Assembly: GCA_965228625.1 (NCBI GenBank)
Contig: OZ245829.1
Coordinates: 496,001-560,000 of the forward strand
Direction of reading: 5' to 3'
Source: UBA2767 sp965228625
Lineage (GTDB): Bacteria > Pseudomonadota > Alphaproteobacteria > Rhizobiales > Methyloligellaceae
DNA length: 64,000 nucleotides
Shown here piece by piece: positions 61,102 through 64,000 of the stretch. The first letter of the stretch is position 1; each line of letters opens with the position of its first letter. A program made the translations under genes and the position numbers. The notes below the pieces were generated by a model. That model worked only from the letters and a program-made list of their open reading frames with translations, made no database searches and was not told the DNA's origin.

Positions 61102-61746
61102 ATGTTTGACCGGCTACCGGCCGAACGCGAGGCGCGTTCCTGGCTCTATGTTGCCGTCTGGTCCGGCATCATCTTCGTGTCGATCCCGTTCGCCCCCGAC
61201 ATTGTGCGCGCCGTCCGCCGGACCTTCGGCGGTGAGGCCATCGTCGCCACGTCGATCTCCATTTCAGCGGTAGCGTTCATCGTGATCGTGGCACTTCTCA
61301 TCCGACGCGGCCGGACCGATCGTTCCGGCTACATCTGGCTGACCGCGACCGGCGTCGTGCTGCTTCTGCTCCTGACATGGTTCAGATCCCCCTACCCGGC
61401 GGAAACGCTCCACTATGTTCAGTATGGCGTGCTCGGCGTGTTGCTGTTCCGGGCGTTGTCGCATCGGATCCGCAATTACGGCATCTATCCCCTGGCGCTC
61501 ATCATCGGCACCGCCATCGGCACCCTCGACGAGATCGTTCAATGGCTGACCCCGGGGCGGTTTTTCGAGATGGCGGATATCGCGCTGAATTTCACCGGCG
61601 TCGCCCTGGCGCAGGTCGTCCTTGCGACGGCGGTGCGTCCGGCAATCATTTCCGGCTGGCCGGACGCGACGGAGCAACGGCGCATCGGTGCCCTGGCCAT
61701 GGTCCTGGTGGGTCTGCTGAGCCTTTGCGCCGTCCTGATTGCTTAG
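61102..61746 (+). CDS. VanZ-family membrane protein
   Basis: 214 residues with about six transmembrane segments. The VanZ-like signature is Y-G-V-L-G-V-L-L-F-R and D-E-I-V-Q-W-L-T-P-G-R. Homologous to the VanZ teicoplanin-resistance accessory protein, but bacterial relatives are generally uncharacterised. The ATG at 61102 starts before the first helix; an upstream GTG at 61048 is also possible. Confidence 0.82.
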   Translation: MFDRLPAEREARSWLYVAVWSGIIFVSIPFAPDIVRAVRRTFGGEAIVATSISISAVAFIVIVALLIRRGRTDRSGYIWLTATGVVLLLLLTWFRSPYPAETLHYVQYGVLGVLLFRALSHRIRNYGIYPLALIIGTAIGTLDEIVQWLTPGRFFEMADIALNFTGVALAQVVLATAVRPAIISGWPDATEQRRIGALAMVLVGLLSLCAVLIA

Positions 61747-62026
61747 AGTGGGTGCACCCGAGCGTTGGTTCGCTGACAGGCCACTCAGCAAACAAAAAAG
61801 TGCAGTGCAGACATACCGTCAGGCTGTTCGAGATATCGGCCTCTGACCCATAGCGCTCAATCGTTCGAGTAGAGTGCGATTAATGCTCAAGTCTTTAGGA
61901 ATTGCACATTCAAGAACCATAGCTTATCGGCAATCTACTCAATGCGCCGATGCAAGCGTTTGTTTCAGCCGGTATTGAACTGACCCGACGTCGGATTGCC
62001 GGATCAAGACCAATCCGGTGTTGCCA

Positions 62027-63340
62027 ATGTCCGCCGAACATCCCCGTCCAACAAAAGGTCCTGGTGACACGGCACCGTTGGAGCGTGAAAGGTGGAACTT
62101 TGGTGTTCTGCTGGGCCAGGGGGTATGCTTTGAAACCGCCGAAGTCCTCGCCAGCCCTCGCCTTGTCATCCCGTTCCTCTATCTCGCAATTGGCGCGCCG
62201 GTTTTCTTCGCAGGCCTGCTTGTGCCACTGGTTCAGTTCGCGCGGTTCGTGACGGAGCTTGTCGCGGCGCCCGTGCTCACGGCGGCGAGGACCCGGAAAT
62301 GGTTCATCATGCTTGCAGCACTTGCTACCGCGACAGCCTTGTCAATTGTCGCGCTGGCCGCCCAATCCGGATCGACCTTTGTCGTTGTCGTCATCTTTTT
62401 GCTGGTGGCGCTTGTTCTGGGAATTTTTCGGGCTCTCAACACGCTCGCCTACAATGACCTGATCGGTCGCAGCCTGCGACATCAGCGCCGCAATACGCTG
62501 GTTTTCACCCAGACCATGATTGGCGGAATGGTGACCATTCTTTTGACGTGGGCCGCTCATCATTTCACGGCCGCGTCGACGCCATTGGATCGGCATGTTG
62601 ATCTGCTGTGGGGCGGCATTGCGGTCACGATCCTGGCGGCGCTTTTCACCATAACGATACGCGAGCCGTTAGCTGCCAGTGACGGTGACTACCGGGAGAC
62701 CACGGCGCGCAATTCGGAAGCCGTCGGAAAGGGGTATATTGCAACGCTGCGCGATGGGTTCGACGAGGTCGCGCGCGTACCGTGGTTCCGCTCGTATGTT
62801 GTTGCGCGGTGTCTTCTGGTATCGGTCGAACTCGCCATGCCGTTCTATGCCATCCATGCGGCAGCGTTGCATTCCCACAAGCAAGTGAGCTTGAGCATTT
62901 TCGTGATCTCGACCAGCCTGGCCGTCATCATAGGGGGGCCGATTTGGCGGTTACTGGGCCGGATATCAGAGCGCTACGTGATGGCATTGGGTGCGGGCAT
63001 CACGGCTTGTGCCGGCGTTTGGGCATTGATCATCGAGGCGACACCCACATTGCAACATCCGATTCCACATGGGCTCGTCTTTGCGCTCGTTGCTCTCGGG
63101 GCACAAGGTGTGGTTGGCGCACGCTTGGTTCATCTGGTGAATGCGACATCCGAAGAAAAACGGCCGTATTACGTGGCAATCGCCAATATGGGCGCCGGCG
63201 TCGTCGGTATCCTTTTCGCGTTCGCGTTCAGCAGCCTGGCGCATCTTCAGGGCGCCGCATGGCCGCTTTTTGCCATCGTCGGGTTGAACGTGCTGGCGGC
63301 CTTGTCGTGCGTCAGATTGACGGAGCCGGCGGGGAACTGA
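62027..63340 (+). CDS. MFS transporter
   Basis: 437 residues with about twelve hydrophobic segments and a basic loop at T-A-A-R-T-R-K-W, plus a cytosolic mid-loop. The usual G-x3-D-R-x-G-R-R motif is modified here, so it belongs to a distant MFS subgroup. Substrate unknown. The ATG at 62027 lacks an obvious ribosome site; the immediately preceding GTG/TTG are less likely. Confidence 0.82.
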   Translation: MSAEHPRPTKGPGDTAPLERERWNFGVLLGQGVCFETAEVLASPRLVIPFLYLAIGAPVFFAGLLVPLVQFARFVTELVAAPVLTAARTRKWFIMLAALATATALSIVALAAQSGSTFVVVVIFLLVALVLGIFRALNTLAYNDLIGRSLRHQRRNTLVFTQTMIGGMVTILLTWAAHHFTAASTPLDRHVDLLWGGIAVTILAALFTITIREPLAASDGDYRETTARNSEAVGKGYIATLRDGFDEVARVPWFRSYVVARCLLVSVELAMPFYAIHAAALHSHKQVSLSIFVISTSLAVIIGGPIWRLLGRISERYVMALGAGITACAGVWALIIEATPTLQHPIPHGLVFALVALGAQGVVGARLVHLVNATSEEKRPYYVAIANMGAGVVGILFAFAFSSLAHLQGAAWPLFAIVGLNVLAALSCVRLTEPAGN

Positions 63341-63547
63341 CCCGTCTCCCCGGCGGCAGTTCCCTTACCTCCGACAGCCCGACCGTCGTGCCGTGCAGGC
63401 ACCGGCAACGGCAAAGCAATGTGGCCAATTGACGGGAATTCGATGTCCGCCCCCGGCATGTTGCGGATGCCCTGAATATCCGGCCATGAAGTCGGCCAAA
63501 GGGAGCCCGGACCACTTCCGGCAATCGGCGTTAGCGTGGCGGGACGG

Positions 63548-64000
63548 TTACTTCGCCGGCGCGGTCGCCTGCCCTCCGATCCCGAGCGGGATCACCGCGG
63601 AGAATAGATAGGCATCGCCCTCGAGGCGGTTCTCGACGTCGAACTCGTGCAGCCAGCGGAACGAGGTTGACACGGGAGTCTGGCCGAGGGTGAAGTTGTA
63701 GTTGATGTTCGGCCCGATCGCGGTGGTTTTTCCCTTGAAGCTGCCGAGTCTCGCACCGGCTCCGCTGTCGCCGGTGATCTGGTCATAATGATATCCGGTC
63801 ACGCCCGCGGCGAAGGACTGGGAGAAGTGCTTCATCGCGGCGAACTCGACGTGGAACTCGGTTCCGGTCCTGTAGTCGGTGTCCGGATTCTCGCCATTGA
63901 ACGTGAATCCGACGGCAGCGGAGAGCTCGTGGCCCTTGGCGGCATCCAGCCAGGTTGCCGCGCCGGTGATGTCGAAGGCCCAGCGGTTGAACGCGATATT
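63548..64000 (-). CDS. SphA/MetA-pathway-type outer-membrane protein, 3' part (5' end outside window)
   Basis: The frame is open to the window edge; 150 residues are visible. The repeated amphipathic beta-strand pattern (T-G-Y-H-Y-D-Q-I-T-G-D-S, G-A-R-L-G-S-F-K-G) ending in F-S-A-V-I-P-L-G matches the phenol meta-degradation pathway-associated protein family (SphA type), thought to form outer-membrane channels for hydrophobic compounds. The N-terminal signal and the full length cannot be checked. Confidence 0.75.
   Translation of the reverse strand, partial: NIAFNRWAFDITGAATWLDAAKGHELSAAVGFTFNGENPDTDYRTGTEFHVEFAAMKHFSQSFAAGVTGYHYDQITGDSGAGARLGSFKGKTTAIGPNINYNFTLGQTPVSTSFRWLHEFDVENRLEGDAYLFSAVIPLGIGGQATAPAK

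Noticed and set aside
1..64000. tRNA, rRNA or riboswitch genes
   Set aside because: I looked for clover-leaf and conserved core signatures in the gaps and saw none. A tRNA or covariance-model scan was not possible here.

Overview
This 64 kb window is GC-rich chromosomal DNA with short intergenic gaps. It has no rRNA, tRNA, CRISPR array or intact transposon that I can recognise. The gene content fits an alphaproteobacterium, probably of the Hyphomicrobiales: a NDUFA9-like protein, a phasin-like coiled-coil protein, a PrtD-type secretion ATPase, FAD-less CoxS/CoxL-type molybdenum hydroxylases, and DUF2256/DUF3429/DUF4149/DUF4396 proteins. The organism assignment is inference from family content and base composition; no species is claimed.

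Layout. 1-5.7 kb: end of a patatin-like phospholipase, two cupins, a Na+/Ca2+ exchanger-family protein, a quinone oxidoreductase, a MAPEG protein, a protein with an HEPN-like RNEFNH motif, and two unknown small genes. 5.7-6.66 kb: an AT-rich island with a truncated IS1595-type zinc-ribbon protein and a control region holding three short palindromes. 6.66-13.1 kb: the most distinctive locus. It encodes a low-complexity Asn/Lys/Asp/Gln-rich protein, a hairpin, a 654-residue acidic protein with a recurring G-x-Y...N-x-I-x-Q...D-x-D repeat, a type I secretion ABC transporter with unusual Asn/Gly-rich tails, and an HlyD-family adaptor, closed by a hairpin. It reads as a dedicated type I secretion system with one or two RTX-less substrates.

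13.1-23.4 kb: a two-subunit molybdenum hydroxylase, an endonuclease/phosphatase-fold protein, a LysE exporter, a CAP-domain protein, a haem-c protein, an FAD oxidoreductase, a DUF4396 membrane protein and an epimerase. 23.4-25.6 kb: a TetR regulator whose promoter shares a TAAACG-N2-CGTTKA dyad with the promoter of an SDR gene about 0.5 kb away. An SDR remnant and a structured 106-bp element lie between them. 25.9-31.4 kb: two tiny genes, a membrane protein, a phasin-like protein, a kelch protein, a NDUFA9-like protein and a DHA2-type MFS pump. 31.5-34.9 kb: a split MacA/MacB-type export operon with overlapping genes.

35.2-39.6 kb: a methyltransferase, a PNPOx-like flavoprotein, a compact set of DUF3429, DUF4149, DUF2256 and DCC-thioredoxin genes, and a lytic transglycosylase. 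39.7-42.4 kb: a second FAD-less molybdenum hydroxylase pair. 42.6-50.0 kb: an SH3 protein, a GbsR-MFP-RND efflux operon with a candidate operator, an orphan DppC-type permease and a LysR regulator. 50.1-64 kb: a single-domain globin, an exported basic repeat protein, a PanE-family reductase, several exported proteins, a PPK2 kinase, a periplasmic asparaginase, a DsrE protein, cytochrome c, a zinc alcohol dehydrogenase, an L,D-transpeptidase, a VanZ protein, an MFS transporter, and the 3' end of an outer-membrane phenol-pathway-type (SphA/MetA) protein.

Most genes stand alone or in pairs. The clear operons are the secretion locus, the two molybdenum hydroxylases, the MacAB-like set and the GbsR-RND set. 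Domain names come from motif recognition in the translated sequence, not from database searches.
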